Shown here one piece after another: positions 33,768 to 44,107 of a stretch of DNA of 64,000 bases (the stretch's first letter is position 1; each line of letters opens with the position of its first letter). The notes under the pieces were generated by a model. That model worked only from the letters and a program-made list of their open reading frames with translations, did not search any database and had not been told where the DNA came from. This stretch comes from Desulfomicrobium baculatum DSM 4028. GTDB lineage: Bacteria > Desulfobacterota > Desulfovibrionia > Desulfovibrionales > Desulfomicrobiaceae. The translations under genes and the position numbers were made by a program. The stretch lies in the NCBI RefSeq assembly GCF_000023225.1, contig NC_013173.1, forward strand, positions 1,118,501-1,182,500, given 5' to 3'.

Positions 33768-36700
33768 GCGCCTGGAATTCAAGGCTTTTGGTCCCTTCAG
33801 CGATCGAGGGCTGGATTTTGATTCGGCGCTGCCCGGCCTGCATATCGTGCACGGCCCCAACGAGGCCGGGAAATCCAGCGCCATGCGCGCCCTGCAGGCG
33901 CTTTTTTTCGGTTTTCCCCTGCGCACCGGCGACAATTTTCTGCACCCTTACGACCAGCTCCTGGTCGGCGGCTGCCTGCGTCACGCAGACGGCGGCGAAC
34001 TCTGTTTCTTCCGCCGCAAGAAAAACAAGAACGATCTTTTCGACGCGAAGGATCAGCCTCTTCCCTCCGACGCTCTCGCTCCTTTCCTGCAGGGATTGGG
34101 GCAGGATCTTTTTGCCAGCATGTACGGGATCAACCACGAAACCTTGGTCCAGGGCGGGCAGGGCATCCTCGATCAGCAGGGCGAGGTGGGACAGGCCCTG
34201 TTTGCCGCCGGGGCTGGCTTTGCCTCCCTGAAATCCGTTCTCGCCGGGCTTGACGCCGATGCCGACGAGCTTTTCCGGCCCCGCGCCGGGAGCAAGGCCA
34301 TTACCCAGGCCCTTGGCCATTACAAGGAATTGCAGGTCCGCCTGCGCGGCGTCAGTCTCGGCAGCCAGGAATGGCAACGGCAATGCGCCTCCCTGGCGCA
34401 GGCGGAAGACGAGCTGCGGCTGCTCACGCAGCGCAGTCAGGACCTCAGGCGTGAACTTCACCTGCTGGAAAGGCTCAGCCGGTCTCTGCCTTTTCTGACT
34501 CAGCGGCGTCTGTATCTGGAAAAACTTCAAGTGATGGGTGAAGTTGTGCCTTTGCCGGAGGATTTCGGCATGCAGCGCCGTCGGCTCGAAGAAGAATTGC
34601 GGGCCGCGCGAGCCAGGCTCCACGGCACGCAGGAGCGCCTGACCGAGTTGCACGACAGGCAGGCGGCGGTTGGCCTGAACAGGGGCGTTTTGAATCTTGC
34701 CGACGATATCGAAGACCTGCATCTGCGCCTGGGCGAATACCGCAAGGGGCTGCTGGATCGGCCACGCCTCGAAGGCATGCGCATCGCCTTCAAGACCGAG
34801 GCTTCGAACCTGCTGCGCCGCATCAGGCCGGACCTGGATGTCGAGCAGGCCGAAAGCCTGCGGCCCGGCCTGGCCAAGCGCAAGACCGTGCAGGCGCTGG
34901 GGCAGCGGCATGAGGCCGTGCGCCAGGAGGTCCGGCAGGCCGAGGATCGCTTGCGGGAAGTGCGCCGTGAGTTGGGCGGCAGGCAGGCGGAGCTGGCCTC
35001 GCTGGGCCAGCCTGTCGACGCCGTATCCCTGCTGCGGGCTGTGAACGAGGTGCTTAAAAAGGGCGATCTCGACGCCGAACTCGGGTCGCGCCAAGACGAT
35101 CTGCTGCGCATCGAAACCGGCTGTCAGGCCGCCTTGCAGAGGCTCGGGCTTTGGAACGGAACCCTTGAGCAGGCGCTGTATATCGCCCTGCCCCTGCCGG
35201 AAACCGTGAACGAGTTCGAGGCTGCGCTGCAGTCGGCGGACGAGGAGCTGCGGCTGCTCTCCTCGGAAGAGGACAGGACGGTCCAGGCTTTGACCGTCCT
35301 ACACAGGGACCTTCGCGCCATCGAGCACGCCGCCGTGGTGCCCTCCGAGACGGAGCTTCAGGCCTGCCGCGCCCGCCGCGAACAGGGCTGGACGCTTTTG
35401 CGCAGGCAGTGGCTGGACGGGGAAGACATGGCAAAGGAAAGTTCTCTCTACGCCCCAGATCATCCCTTGCCCGAGGCCTATGAGCACAGCGTGACCCTGG
35501 CCGACCGGACCGCGGACCGGATGTACCGGGAGGCGGATCGGGTTCAGAAGCATGCCCAGCTCCTGGCCGGGATCGAAGCCGCAGAGGCCGCGTTGGCCGG
35601 GCTGCGGCAAAGACGGGAAGCTGCGCAGGCCGCGAACGAGGAATTGTTTGCCCGCTGGCTTGAGCAATGGGCCGGGGCGGGGATCGTTCCCCGTGGTCCG
35701 CGCGAGATGCGGGCCTGGATCGTCAATTTCGAGGCCTTGCGCTTGCAGGTCGAGGAGCTGGGCAGGGCAAGGGCCGAGATCAACGCCAAGCAGCGGGGGC
35801 GGCAGGAACTGCGCGCGTTGCTGGACCAGGAGCTGGCCCTGGTCGGTGAAGGGGCGGAGCTGCCCGGAGCCGGGCTGGGGGAGGCGCTGCGCAGGGCCCA
35901 GGCCGTGGCCGAGCGGCTCCGCGACGGCAATGCCCGGCGCGAGACCCTGCAAAAAGCCGTGCGTGAACTGGAGGCGGCGGCGGAGCGGGCCGAAGCGGGC
36001 CTGGAGACTGCCCGGCGTAACCTGGAGGAATGGCGGGCGGCCTGGGAAGAGGCGCTTAGCTTCATGGGGCTGTCCGGCAACTCCTCTCCGGCCGAGGCCG
36101 CCGATTATGTGGACACGGTCCAGGAATGCCTGGCCAAGCTGCATGAGGAGTCCGAACTGCGCAAGCGTCTCAAGGGCATCGATCGCGACGGACAGACCTT
36201 CGAGAATCGGGTGCGCGAACTGGCCGCGATGGTCGCTCCGGACGCGGCCCGGCTCGATGCGGCCCTGGCCGTGGCGCAGATGAAGGGCCTTTTGGGGCAG
36301 GCCGTGCGGGAACACGCGGTCTGGTCGCGGCAGGAAGAGGAAATTGCCGCCCTGGACAGGCAGGCCCTCGTCGACCGGGAGGAATTGCGGATTCTGGAGG
36401 AGGGCAGGGCCGCGTTGCGCGCCCAGTCGCGCTGCGACGACGACGAATGCATGATCCTGGCAGAAAGGCGTTTTGCGGACTATGCCCAGGTGCGGAGCAA
36501 GCTCGACGAGGTCGAGTCGAACCTTGCCGCCATTGCCGAGGGCGGCACCCTGGATGATCTGGAAGCCCTGGCGGCCGGACAGGACGCCGACGCCCTGCCC
36601 GGAAAGATCGCGGCCTTGCGCATGGAGCTTGAAGAAGAGATCGAGCCGCGCATCCGTCCTCTCGCGGAAAAGGTCGGGCAGGAGAAGAACGAACTGGCGC

Positions 36701-37260
36701 GCATGAACGGCGATGACGCCGCCGCCCGCATCGCCGAGGAAATGCAGGAGGTGCTGGCCCGCATCTCGCGCATGACCGACCGCTATATCCGGCTGAAGCT
36801 CGCCTCCAGGGTGCTGCGGGCGGAGATAGAGCGTTTTCGGGCCGCCAACCAGGGGCCGCTTTTGGCCATTGCCTCCGATCTGTTCGCGAAATTGACTTTG
36901 GGCTCTTTTGCCGGTCTGCGGGCGGACATCGACGAGGCCGACCGGCCCGTTCTCATCGGCGTGCGTGCAAACGGTTTGCTGGTGAAGGTCGAGGGCATGA
37001 GCTCCGGGACCAGGGATCAGCTCTACCTGGCGCTGAGGCTGGCCAGCCTGGAGCTGCGTTCAAAAACCACGGAGCCGATGCCGTTCATCGTTGACGACAT
37101 CCTGATCAATTTCGATGAAGAACGCTCCCACGCGACTCTTGAAGTGTTCGCCGCCATGGCCGAGCGCACCCAGATAATCATGTTCACCCACCAGGCCCGC
37201 ATTGCCGAACTGGCTCATTCCCTGGGCCGGGAAGACCGGGTGTTCGTGCACGGGCTGTAG
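33757..37260 (+). CDS. SbcC/YhaN-like SMC-type ATPase
   Basis: 1167 residues from ATG 33757; the longer frame upstream is the out-of-frame end of the nuclease gene. Walker A is near residue 30 (GPNEAGKSS). The middle about 800 residues are Arg/Glu/Ala/Leu-rich coiled coil. The ABC signature (SSGTRDQLYLALR) and Walker B (FIVDDILINFD) are in the last about 90 residues. The N-terminal fold (RLEFKAFGPFSD) and weak zinc-hook evidence fit YhaN more than SbcC. It is translationally coupled to the SbcD-like nuclease. No other repair or defence genes are beside it. Confidence 0.88.
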   Translation: MIIKRLEFKAFGPFSDRGLDFDSALPGLHIVHGPNEAGKSSAMRALQALFFGFPLRTGDNFLHPYDQLLVGGCLRHADGGELCFFRRKKNKNDLFDAKDQPLPSDALAPFLQGLGQDLFASMYGINHETLVQGGQGILDQQGEVGQALFAAGAGFASLKSVLAGLDADADELFRPRAGSKAITQALGHYKELQVRLRGVSLGSQEWQRQCASLAQAEDELRLLTQRSQDLRRELHLLERLSRSLPFLTQRRLYLEKLQVMGEVVPLPEDFGMQRRRLEEELRAARARLHGTQERLTELHDRQAAVGLNRGVLNLADDIEDLHLRLGEYRKGLLDRPRLEGMRIAFKTEASNLLRRIRPDLDVEQAESLRPGLAKRKTVQALGQRHEAVRQEVRQAEDRLREVRRELGGRQAELASLGQPVDAVSLLRAVNEVLKKGDLDAELGSRQDDLLRIETGCQAALQRLGLWNGTLEQALYIALPLPETVNEFEAALQSADEELRLLSSEEDRTVQALTVLHRDLRAIEHAAVVPSETELQACRARREQGWTLLRRQWLDGEDMAKESSLYAPDHPLPEAYEHSVTLADRTADRMYREADRVQKHAQLLAGIEAAEAALAGLRQRREAAQAANEELFARWLEQWAGAGIVPRGPREMRAWIVNFEALRLQVEELGRARAEINAKQRGRQELRALLDQELALVGEGAELPGAGLGEALRRAQAVAERLRDGNARRETLQKAVRELEAAAERAEAGLETARRNLEEWRAAWEEALSFMGLSGNSSPAEAADYVDTVQECLAKLHEESELRKRLKGIDRDGQTFENRVRELAAMVAPDAARLDAALAVAQMKGLLGQAVREHAVWSRQEEEIAALDRQALVDREELRILEEGRAALRAQSRCDDDECMILAERRFADYAQVRSKLDEVESNLAAIAEGGTLDDLEALAAGQDADALPGKIAALRMELEEEIEPRIRPLAEKVGQEKNELARMNGDDAAARIAEEMQEVLARISRMTDRYIRLKLASRVLRAEIERFRAANQGPLLAIASDLFAKLTLGSFAGLRADIDEADRPVLIGVRANGLLVKVEGMSSGTRDQLYLALRLASLELRSKTTEPMPFIVDDILINFDEERSHATLEVFAAMAERTQIIMFTHQARIAELAHSLGREDRVFVHGL

Positions 37261-37302
37261 GAACCGGAAATGGATAACGTTTCTTCCTGGTCAAGTCGGT
37301 GG

Positions 37303-37485
37303 GCGCGCGGGCGGGGCTGGCCGGAGCCGGAGGGTCGACTGTTTGACCGATCCTGGCATCGTTTGTTTCTCCGCTGCTGCAACGTACGCAGCGCAGGCCG
37401 ATGTTCACTGCACGCAGCGGGGAAAGATTACGAGGCCGGTGAGGGAGTTTCGACACTCCGGCTCCGGCCAGCCCCGCCCGCGCTC
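37303..37485 (+). repeat. Structured repeat element, copy D
   Basis: 183 bp. The outer stem pairs 37303-37338 with 37450-37485 (36 positions, only two or so unpaired). Inside, motif 1 reads CTGTTTGACCGATCCTGG then CATCGTTTG (about 37339-37365), and motif 2 reads TACGAGGCCGGTGAGGGAGT (about 37430-37449). An inner stem, TTTCTCCGCTGC with GCAGCGGGGAAA, has one T.G pair. It lies between the convergent ends of the SbcC-like gene and the ABC adaptor gene. Not coding. Confidence 0.85.
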
Positions 37486-37524
37486 GGAGACAGTGTTGAG
37501 GTAAGTGCTGTCTTCTCCTCTTCT

Positions 37525-38727
37525 TTATAGTTTTCCCGCCTCAACCCGCATCCCGTCCTTCAGCGTATCCGGCGGGTGGAGGATGACCGTTTCGCCTTCG
37601 GCCAGGCCTTCCCGCACCTCTGCTTCCAGTCCGTTCTCACGTCCGACGGCAAGTTTTCGCAATACCGCCTTGCCCCCTTCGAGCACGAAAGCCCGCCATT
37701 CGCCGCCGTGCCGGAAAAGGGCGCCTGTGGGCACTTGCAGCACGTTCTCCCCCTGCCAGGTCACGATGCGGGCCTGCACTCCGTAGCGGTCTCCCAGCAG
37801 CACTCCCGGCGGCGGGGCGTCGACGAGCTCGGCCCGCACCGTGACCCGTTGCTCCTCCACGCCGATGGCCGAGACCTTGGTGAATCCGCCGGGTTCCACC
37901 ACCGTGATCCTGGCCGCAAGGCTGCCTTCGCCGCCCCAGTGCTCGATGCGGGCGTGCGCTCCGGGAGCAACCGCCACCGCGTCCGTGGACAACAGTTCGA
38001 TTTCGATCTCCAGGTCACTTGGGTCGCCCACTTCCATGATGGGCGTGGACGCGGTCACGGCGCGGGCGTTTTCCTCCATGACGGCCAGCACGTATCCGTT
38101 CACCGGGGCCAGGATGGGCACGCTCTCGCCGTTCTCCGGTATCGCGCCCTTGGTCAGCACGGCCCTGGCGGCTGCGGCCTCATGTTCGGCCACCTGCAAG
38201 GCAAAGGCCGCGGCCTGCACCCCGCGTTCCAAAACTCGAACCTGATTTTCGGCCCGGTCCCATTCCTGGCGAGCCACGGCCCCGCTTTGAAGCAGCGCGT
38301 CCATGCGCCCAAGCTCCGTGCGGGCCAGTTCCAGGCTCACGCCCACGCGCTGGGCCTCGGCCCGTCGGGCCTTGACTGCGGCCTCGGTCGCGTCCACCCG
38401 TGCCAGGGCCTCGGCTCTGGCACGCGAATTCAGGAAGGTCGAAGCCTCCGGAGTGAGCACGGCCAGCACGGAGCCGGCTTCCACACGCGCCCCGGCGCGG
38501 AGCTCCACGCGCTGCAGGTGTCCGGCCGTGGGCGGGTAGACAAGGTAGCGGCTGTGGATGCGCGTCTTGCCCTCCTCGGTCACGCTGACGGTCATGGGTC
38601 CCTTGGCCACGGAGGCTGTCTGCACGGGCAGGGGGCTTGGCCAAAATCCGTAGGCCAGCAGGGCGGCCAGGATCAGGAGAACGGGGATGAGGATGCGCCA
38701 CGGTCGGCGCTTGCGTGCGGTGTTCAT
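37525..38727 (-). CDS. Efflux periplasmic adaptor (HlyD/MacA-like)
   Basis: 400 residues from ATG 38727, which overlaps the permease stop (ATGA). A short basic N terminus is followed by one membrane anchor (about 12-30). Biotinyl-lipoyl-like halves surround a coiled-coil hairpin (about 95-185, Ala/Arg/Glu-rich), then beta-barrel and C-terminal membrane-proximal domains (LLGDRYGVQARI, NVLQVPTGALF). It should link the inner-membrane ABC transporter to an outer-membrane channel. No TolC-like gene is adjacent. Third gene of the operon 41806 to 37525. Confidence 0.9.
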   Translation of the reverse strand: MNTARKRRPWRILIPVLLILAALLAYGFWPSPLPVQTASVAKGPMTVSVTEEGKTRIHSRYLVYPPTAGHLQRVELRAGARVEAGSVLAVLTPEASTFLNSRARAEALARVDATEAAVKARRAEAQRVGVSLELARTELGRMDALLQSGAVARQEWDRAENQVRVLERGVQAAAFALQVAEHEAAAARAVLTKGAIPENGESVPILAPVNGYVLAVMEENARAVTASTPIMEVGDPSDLEIEIELLSTDAVAVAPGAHARIEHWGGEGSLAARITVVEPGGFTKVSAIGVEEQRVTVRAELVDAPPPGVLLGDRYGVQARIVTWQGENVLQVPTGALFRHGGEWRAFVLEGGKAVLRKLAVGRENGLEAEVREGLAEGETVILHPPDTLKDGMRVEAGKL

Positions 38728-41083
38728 TCGGGAGCCTTCAGCACGGAGAGCAGTTGCAGGTTTTTGATGCGGCGGCCGACCACCAGAAAAGACGCCAGGG
38801 AGGATGAGAGAACGATGAGCACGGCCGTGGCGTAGGCGCGGTCCGTCAGCACCAGCGGCATGCGCACGGACTCGGTGTTGGCCGTCATGACCAGGATGCG
38901 GGCCAGTTCGGTCCCGATCCACAGGCCGGGCAGCAGGGCCGCGAGGGTCAGCACCGCGAGTTCGGAAAGCAGGACGACCGTAGTCTCGGCCTCGGAGAAG
39001 CCCAGTACGCGCAGCGTGGCCAGGTCGCGGGTGCGTTCGGACAGGGCGATGCGCGCGCCGTTGTAGACCACTCCGCAGGACACGATGATGGCGAAACCGA
39101 AATACACGGCCTGGACCACGCCCATCATGTCGCCCATGGCCGACTGGAAGCTCTCCCGCGCCGAGGAGGTGAACACGGCCGAGGCGATGGCTGGAGTGTC
39201 CGACACCTCGTGCAGAAAACGGTCCCGGCGGCTCTCGTCGAGGACGAGATGCGCCCCGCTTATGACCCGTTCCTCGCCCATGAGGCGCCCCAAGGCGTCA
39301 AAGTCCATGTACGCGCCCACCCCGGCGAAATCGGTGATGGTCCCGGCCACGAACGTTTCAAGCACGGGACGCCGTCCTTCCTGGACCTCGATGCGCACCG
39401 GGTCGCCGGGGACGAGTTCCAGCACCTCGGCCAGCTTTTCGGACAGCAGCAGGCCCGACAGGGGCAGGTCCACGGTCCGGCCTTCGGCGTCGAGGAGGAG
39501 GTTCAGGCGCGCTCCTGGCAGGCGGCCGGTCAAACCGACGCGGCGTTCGAGCAGGCCGCTGACGATGCGTCCCTGCACCACGCGGAAGGGCTCGGCATGC
39601 ATGACTCCGGGCATGGCGGACAATGCGTGCAGGGCGGACGGGGAGCCGGGTTCGATGAGAGTCACGGTGGCATCTTGGCGCTGGGCCAGGCGCCACTGGA
39701 AGTCCATGAGGTAGTCGATGCCGTCGCCCATGGCCCCGGGCACGATGGGGATGGCCGTGGCCATGGCCAGGCCCAGGGTCGTGAACAGGGCCTGCCAGGG
39801 TTTGCGCTCCAGGTTGCGCAGAGCCATGCGCTGGGTCGGGGAGAGCAGGCGCAAGAGGCCCATGCGTTCCAGCAGCGACGGCCCGAAATGCGCCGGAGGC
39901 TCCGGTCGCATGGCCTCGGCCGGAGGCAGGCTCACGGCCTGACGCACCGCGCCCAGCACCCCCGCGAAGGACGCCCCGGCGCTGGCGGCCAGGGCCAGGC
40001 CCAAAGCCCACCAGTCGGGCCTGAAGACAAGGTTCGGGAACTGGAAGAAGCGGTGGTAGATTTCCACCAGATTTTGTCCCAGCCACAGACCGACCACGGA
40101 GCCCAGCAGCGTTGCGGCCAGCACCGCAGCCAGGGCGAACTGGAAATAGTGCCAGCCCACGGCCGCCGAGGAGTAGCCGAAGGCTTTCAGCTGCGCGATC
40201 TGCTCGCGTTGCAGGCGCACCAGCCGTGTCAGGGCGGCGCTGGTCATGAAGGCGGCGATGGACAGGAATATGACCGGGAAGGCGATGGCGAAGCCTTTCA
40301 GCATGGCGATGCGGTCGTCGATGAGCTTGGTCGAGACGTGTTCCGAGCGGTCGAAGGCCACCAGTGCGCCATACGGGGCCAGGATGCGGTCCAGTTCTTT
40401 CTTCACGGGCCCGGTTTCAGCTCCCGGGGCCAGGGTCAGGATGACGCTGTTGAAGGCTCCGCTCAGGTCGTAGGCTTCGGCCAGAGCGCCCTCGCTCATC
40501 CAGAAGGTGCCGTAGCGGCGGCTGTCGGGTACGGTCTCGCCGGGCCTGGTCTCGTACACGAACTCGGGCGAGATGCCCACGCCGACGATGCGCAGCGTGG
40601 TCCGCGCCCCGTGCATGGTGGCCTCCAGGGTGTGACCGGGCATGAAGCCGTGGGCCTTGGCGAAGGGCACGCTGACCACGACCTCGTGCGCGCTGTACGG
40701 CTCGGGCAGGCGGCCCAGGCGCAGGTGCAGGCGATTGACCTCGGTCTCCCGGCCGTCGGGCAGGGACAGCACCAGCCCGTCGCCGGGTTCGCGCAGGCCG
40801 GGCAGGTGCAGGGTCAGGGTGCCCTTGATCCGCGTCTCCAGAGCCGCCGTGCCATCGATCATCCTAAGGCGCTGCTTGATGGCGTTCGGTGCGCGTTTGA
40901 GGTCGCAGAAGACATCCGACAGCAGGTGTGAAGAGTAGTATTTGTCCCGCGCGGTTTCCAAGGACATGACCAGTCCGCGGGCCATGATCATGACCATGAG
41001 CCCGCAGGCCATGACCAGGGACACCGCGGCCATCTGCCCCTTCATGGACCACAGGTCGCGCCGGAGTTTCACGTTCAGGGCGC

Positions 41084-41087
<4 letters not shown>
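38724..41087 (-). CDS. ABC transporter permease (FtsX/MacB-type, duplicated)
   Basis: 787 residues. One N-terminal helix (about 18-40) precedes a large extracytoplasmic domain; two FtsX domains (about 265-385 and 660-780) each have three to four helices. This double-FtsX form is common in lipoprotein or peptide export systems. It overlaps the ATPase gene upstream and the adaptor gene downstream by ATGA, giving tight coupling. Substrate unknown. Confidence 0.9.
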
Positions 41088-41806
<719 letters not shown>

Positions 41807-41932
41807 GCTGGAACTCCGTGTATTTGGTACGGAATTACTGAAGCACAATGGGGGGTGGAGGTCAATTTTTGAGGATTATGATTGTGCAGGATGAAGGGGC
41901 TTGAAGAAGAATTTGGGGCTGTGCAGGGCGTC

Positions 41933-42103
41933 GCATTCCGGTTCGCTCCGGAAAGGTCTCTCGAAACTCCTTCGCGGGCCTCGTAAGGTTTACCCGTCGC
42001 GTGCAGGGCGATTGAGCGTGGAAAAGTGGGGGGCGACGGGAAAACCAACGATGCCTGGCTCAGTCAGACAGTCGAGAGCCCTTTCCGGAGCGAACCGGAA
42101 CGC
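41933..42103 (-). repeat. Structured repeat element, copy A
   Basis: 171 bp. 41933-41964 pairs with 42072-42103 (32 positions, two mismatches). Read on the minus strand, motif 1 is CTGTCTGACTGAGCCAGG then CATCGTTGG, motif 2 is TACGAGGCCCGCGAAGGAGT. The inner stem is GGTTTTCCCGTCGC with GCGACGGGTAAACC. It lies about 130 bp upstream of the ABC operon start and abuts the tandem repeats at 42101. Confidence 0.85.
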
Positions 42104-42310
42104 TTGGGTTTGAGTAATTGGTGATGGGAATCAGTTTGGCAGGTGTGGGAGCCGCTAGGCACGAACTGGAGCGTTTTGGTTTGAGTAATGGTGGTGGAAA
42201 TCGGTTTAACAGGCATGGGAGACGCCCGAGGCGTTCAGGCCGCTTTGGCTTGAGTCATGGCGTTGAAAATCATTATAGCAGGCATGGCAAGCCGCCAAAA
42301 TCATTCCGCC
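42101..42310. repeat. Three degenerate 70-bp tandem repeats
   Basis: Units begin at 42101, 42172 and 42241 (periods 71 and 69). Each starts CGYTTKGGYTTGAGT, continues with a GGTGRTGRAAATC-like block, and has CAGGYRTGGSA before a GC-rich end. Units two and three are the most alike. They fill the space between the 5' ends of elements A (minus) and C (plus). No open reading frame of interest was found. Confidence 0.65.
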
Positions 42311-42323
42311 AGTGCGTCAAGGG

Positions 42324-42492
42324 CCGTTGTCGATGTGGTCCTCAGCCTCGTCGGCTGTTTGACTGAGCCAGGCATCGTTTGTTGAATCGTTGCCTGGAGG
42401 GCTGTCCGGATTTTGCGCCCTGCACGCAACGATTCAACTCTACGAGGTCGGTGAAGGAGTTCCGGCGGGGCTGAGGACCGCATCGACAACGG
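42324..42492 (+). repeat. Structured repeat element, copy C
   Basis: 169 bp. 42324-42354 pairs with 42462-42492 over 31 positions; the three non-Watson-Crick positions are all T.G on this strand. Motif 1 is CTGTTTGACTGAGCCAGG then CATCGTTTG; motif 2 is TACGAGGTCGGTGAAGGAGT. The inner stem of 13 perfect pairs joins 42381-42393 to 42426-42438. It lies downstream of the cytochrome c3 gene. Confidence 0.87.
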
Positions 42493-42551
42493 GCCGCGTC
42501 CCGCACATCTCAAAGTTTATGAAGCTCCAACGGGGGTTAGAGCCACAAAAT

Positions 42552-42956
42552 TTACTGCACGTGACAGCTGTTGCAGGCCAGGGGGGCGTCGCTGGGGCCC
42601 TGGCGCTTGAGCTCGCGGTGACAGCCCACGCAGCTCTTTTCCTTGTCCTGGGTGGTGTGGAAGGTCCGGTAGACCGAGGAAACTTCCGTGCGATCCTTGA
42701 TGTTGTCGTGACACCCTTCGGTCATGCAGCTTTCGATGGTGTAGGTGTCGGCCACGGTGTGGTGGCACTGCTGGCAGGCGATATCCATGTGTGAAGCATG
42801 ATTGAAGGTCACATCCCCTTTCTTGGGCGTGTAGCCTTCAAATTGCTGCGGGCTCATGGTCACGCTCTCGGGAATCTCGAAAGTTTCGCTCAGGGCGATC
42901 GTGGCGCTGCCAAAAAGTATCAGTCCTACCAGGGCCAGCGTACGAAGACGGTTCAT
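42552..42956 (-). CDS. Tetraheme cytochrome c3, periplasmic
   Basis: 134 residues from ATG 42956, 5 nt after AAGGAGG (the ATG 3 nt earlier is possible). The signal peptide covers about residues 1-22 (LALVGLILFGSATIALS). Four heme c sites: CQQCHH, C-x4-CH (CMTEGCH), CVGCH and CNSCH, plus extra axial histidines (FNHASH, FHTT). Length and spacing are those of class III cytochrome c3, the periplasmic electron carrier between hydrogenases or formate dehydrogenases and membrane complexes in sulfate reducers. It is divergent from fdhD. Confidence 0.95.
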   Translation of the reverse strand: MNRLRTLALVGLILFGSATIALSETFEIPESVTMSPQQFEGYTPKKGDVTFNHASHMDIACQQCHHTVADTYTIESCMTEGCHDNIKDRTEVSSVYRTFHTTQDKEKSCVGCHRELKRQGPSDAPLACNSCHVQ

Positions 42957-42959
42957 CAT

Positions 42960-43286
42960 TTCCTCCTTGAATGTTCCAGATCTGGTTCCCGTGACCCTTT
43001 TTTCATCTTCCACAGGGGGAAATAAAAGAGTCAGGGCGTCCCTCGGGTTGATTTTTTCCCTTATATTCTTACCTGCTGGAGGGCAAGGACTCAAATGTGA
43101 ACTTTGTCACGAAGAGGCCCCTCACGCGATATTTCCATTTAACCCGGCGGGAAGGCTATTCTTCGCCTTGACAGGAGGCGGGCTGCAAGTAGGACATTCC
43201 CGTGCCTGGCGATCTTGTCTCGCCTTGCCGCTGTGTCTGCCGCAGTCGATGCCGGCGGCGTTCACCATTTTTTTCAAGGAGTCCCC
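42960..43286. other. Divergent control region, cytochrome c3 / fdhD
   Basis: About 330 bases with the ribosome sites of both genes at its ends. I see no gene in it, and no promoter good enough to name. Confidence 0.4.
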
Positions 43287-44081
43287 ATGGCAGATCCCCA
43301 GCCTTTGGAACCTCTGGTGCAGATGGATATAGTCAAGGTTACGGCCGCCGGTTTCGCGCAGGAGACCGATGTCGTGGCCACGGAAGTGCCCGTGACCATC
43401 ATGGCCGGTGCCACGGAGATCGCCACCCTGATGTGCACGCCCGAACATCTGGACGATCTGGCCCGGGGCTTTCTGCATACCTCCGGGCTGCTTGGCAATC
43501 CGGACGATTTTTTGTCCTGCGAAGTCGATCCGGCGGTTTGGGCCGTGAACGTGCGTCTGGCCGTGGCGGTAGAGCCGGAGCAGCTCTCTCGCCGCACCTT
43601 CACCTCCGGCTGCGGCAAGGGCGTCATGTTCGCCAGCGCTCTGGAACTGGCAGGGAGCGATCCGCTGCCCGCCGGGTTCACTTTGCCCGCCGGGCGCGTG
43701 CAGGAGCTTGCCAACTGGTTTCGTCGCTATTCGGACCTGCACCATGCCACGGGCGGCGTGCACACCGTGGCCCTCAGCGCAGAAGGAGAGGACCCGGAGC
43801 TGATCCGCGACGATGTCGGCCGCCACAACGCCGCCGACAAAGTCGTGGGACGGGCCCTGGCCCAGGGCGTGGACCTTGCGCGTACGGTCATGATCACCTC
43901 GGGGCGCATCTCCTCGGAGATCGTGCACAAGGGCAGAAGGGCCGGTATTCCCGTGCTGGTTTCCCTGGGCGCGCCGACCCACCAGGCCGTGCTCTTGGCC
44001 CGGGACATGAACCTGACCCTCATCGGGTTCGCACGCCAGAACCGGTTTTCCATTTTCTCGGCTGCGGAGCGAATCCTGTGA
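43287..44081 (+). CDS. fdhD: Formate dehydrogenase accessory sulfurtransferase FdhD
   Basis: 264 residues from ATG 43287 with AAGGAG 5 nt upstream. FdhD moves sulfur from a desulfurase to the molybdenum or tungsten bis-MGD cofactor of formate dehydrogenase. Family blocks: ETDVVATEVPVTI near the start, HTSGLL, the active loop TSGCGKG (about 110), RDDVGRHNAADKV (about 178), and SSEIVHK near 215. The E. coli loop has two cysteines (CxxC); here only one is left. Formate dehydrogenase itself is outside the window. A rhodanese gene follows 26 nt later. Confidence 0.93.
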   Translation: MADPQPLEPLVQMDIVKVTAAGFAQETDVVATEVPVTIMAGATEIATLMCTPEHLDDLARGFLHTSGLLGNPDDFLSCEVDPAVWAVNVRLAVAVEPEQLSRRTFTSGCGKGVMFASALELAGSDPLPAGFTLPAGRVQELANWFRRYSDLHHATGGVHTVALSAEGEDPELIRDDVGRHNAADKVVGRALAQGVDLARTVMITSGRISSEIVHKGRRAGIPVLVSLGAPTHQAVLLARDMNLTLIGFARQNRFSIFSAAERIL

Positions 44082-44107
44082 ACAGGCGTCCGACTCGGGG
44101 TGTGGCC

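Noticed and set aside
39210-40931. 573-codon open frame antisense to the ABC permease
   Set aside because: Composition-driven shadow; the permease is coupled by ATGA overlaps at both ends.
42101-42310. CRISPR array
   Set aside because: Only three degenerate 70-bp units without short identical repeats and unique spacers, and no cas genes.
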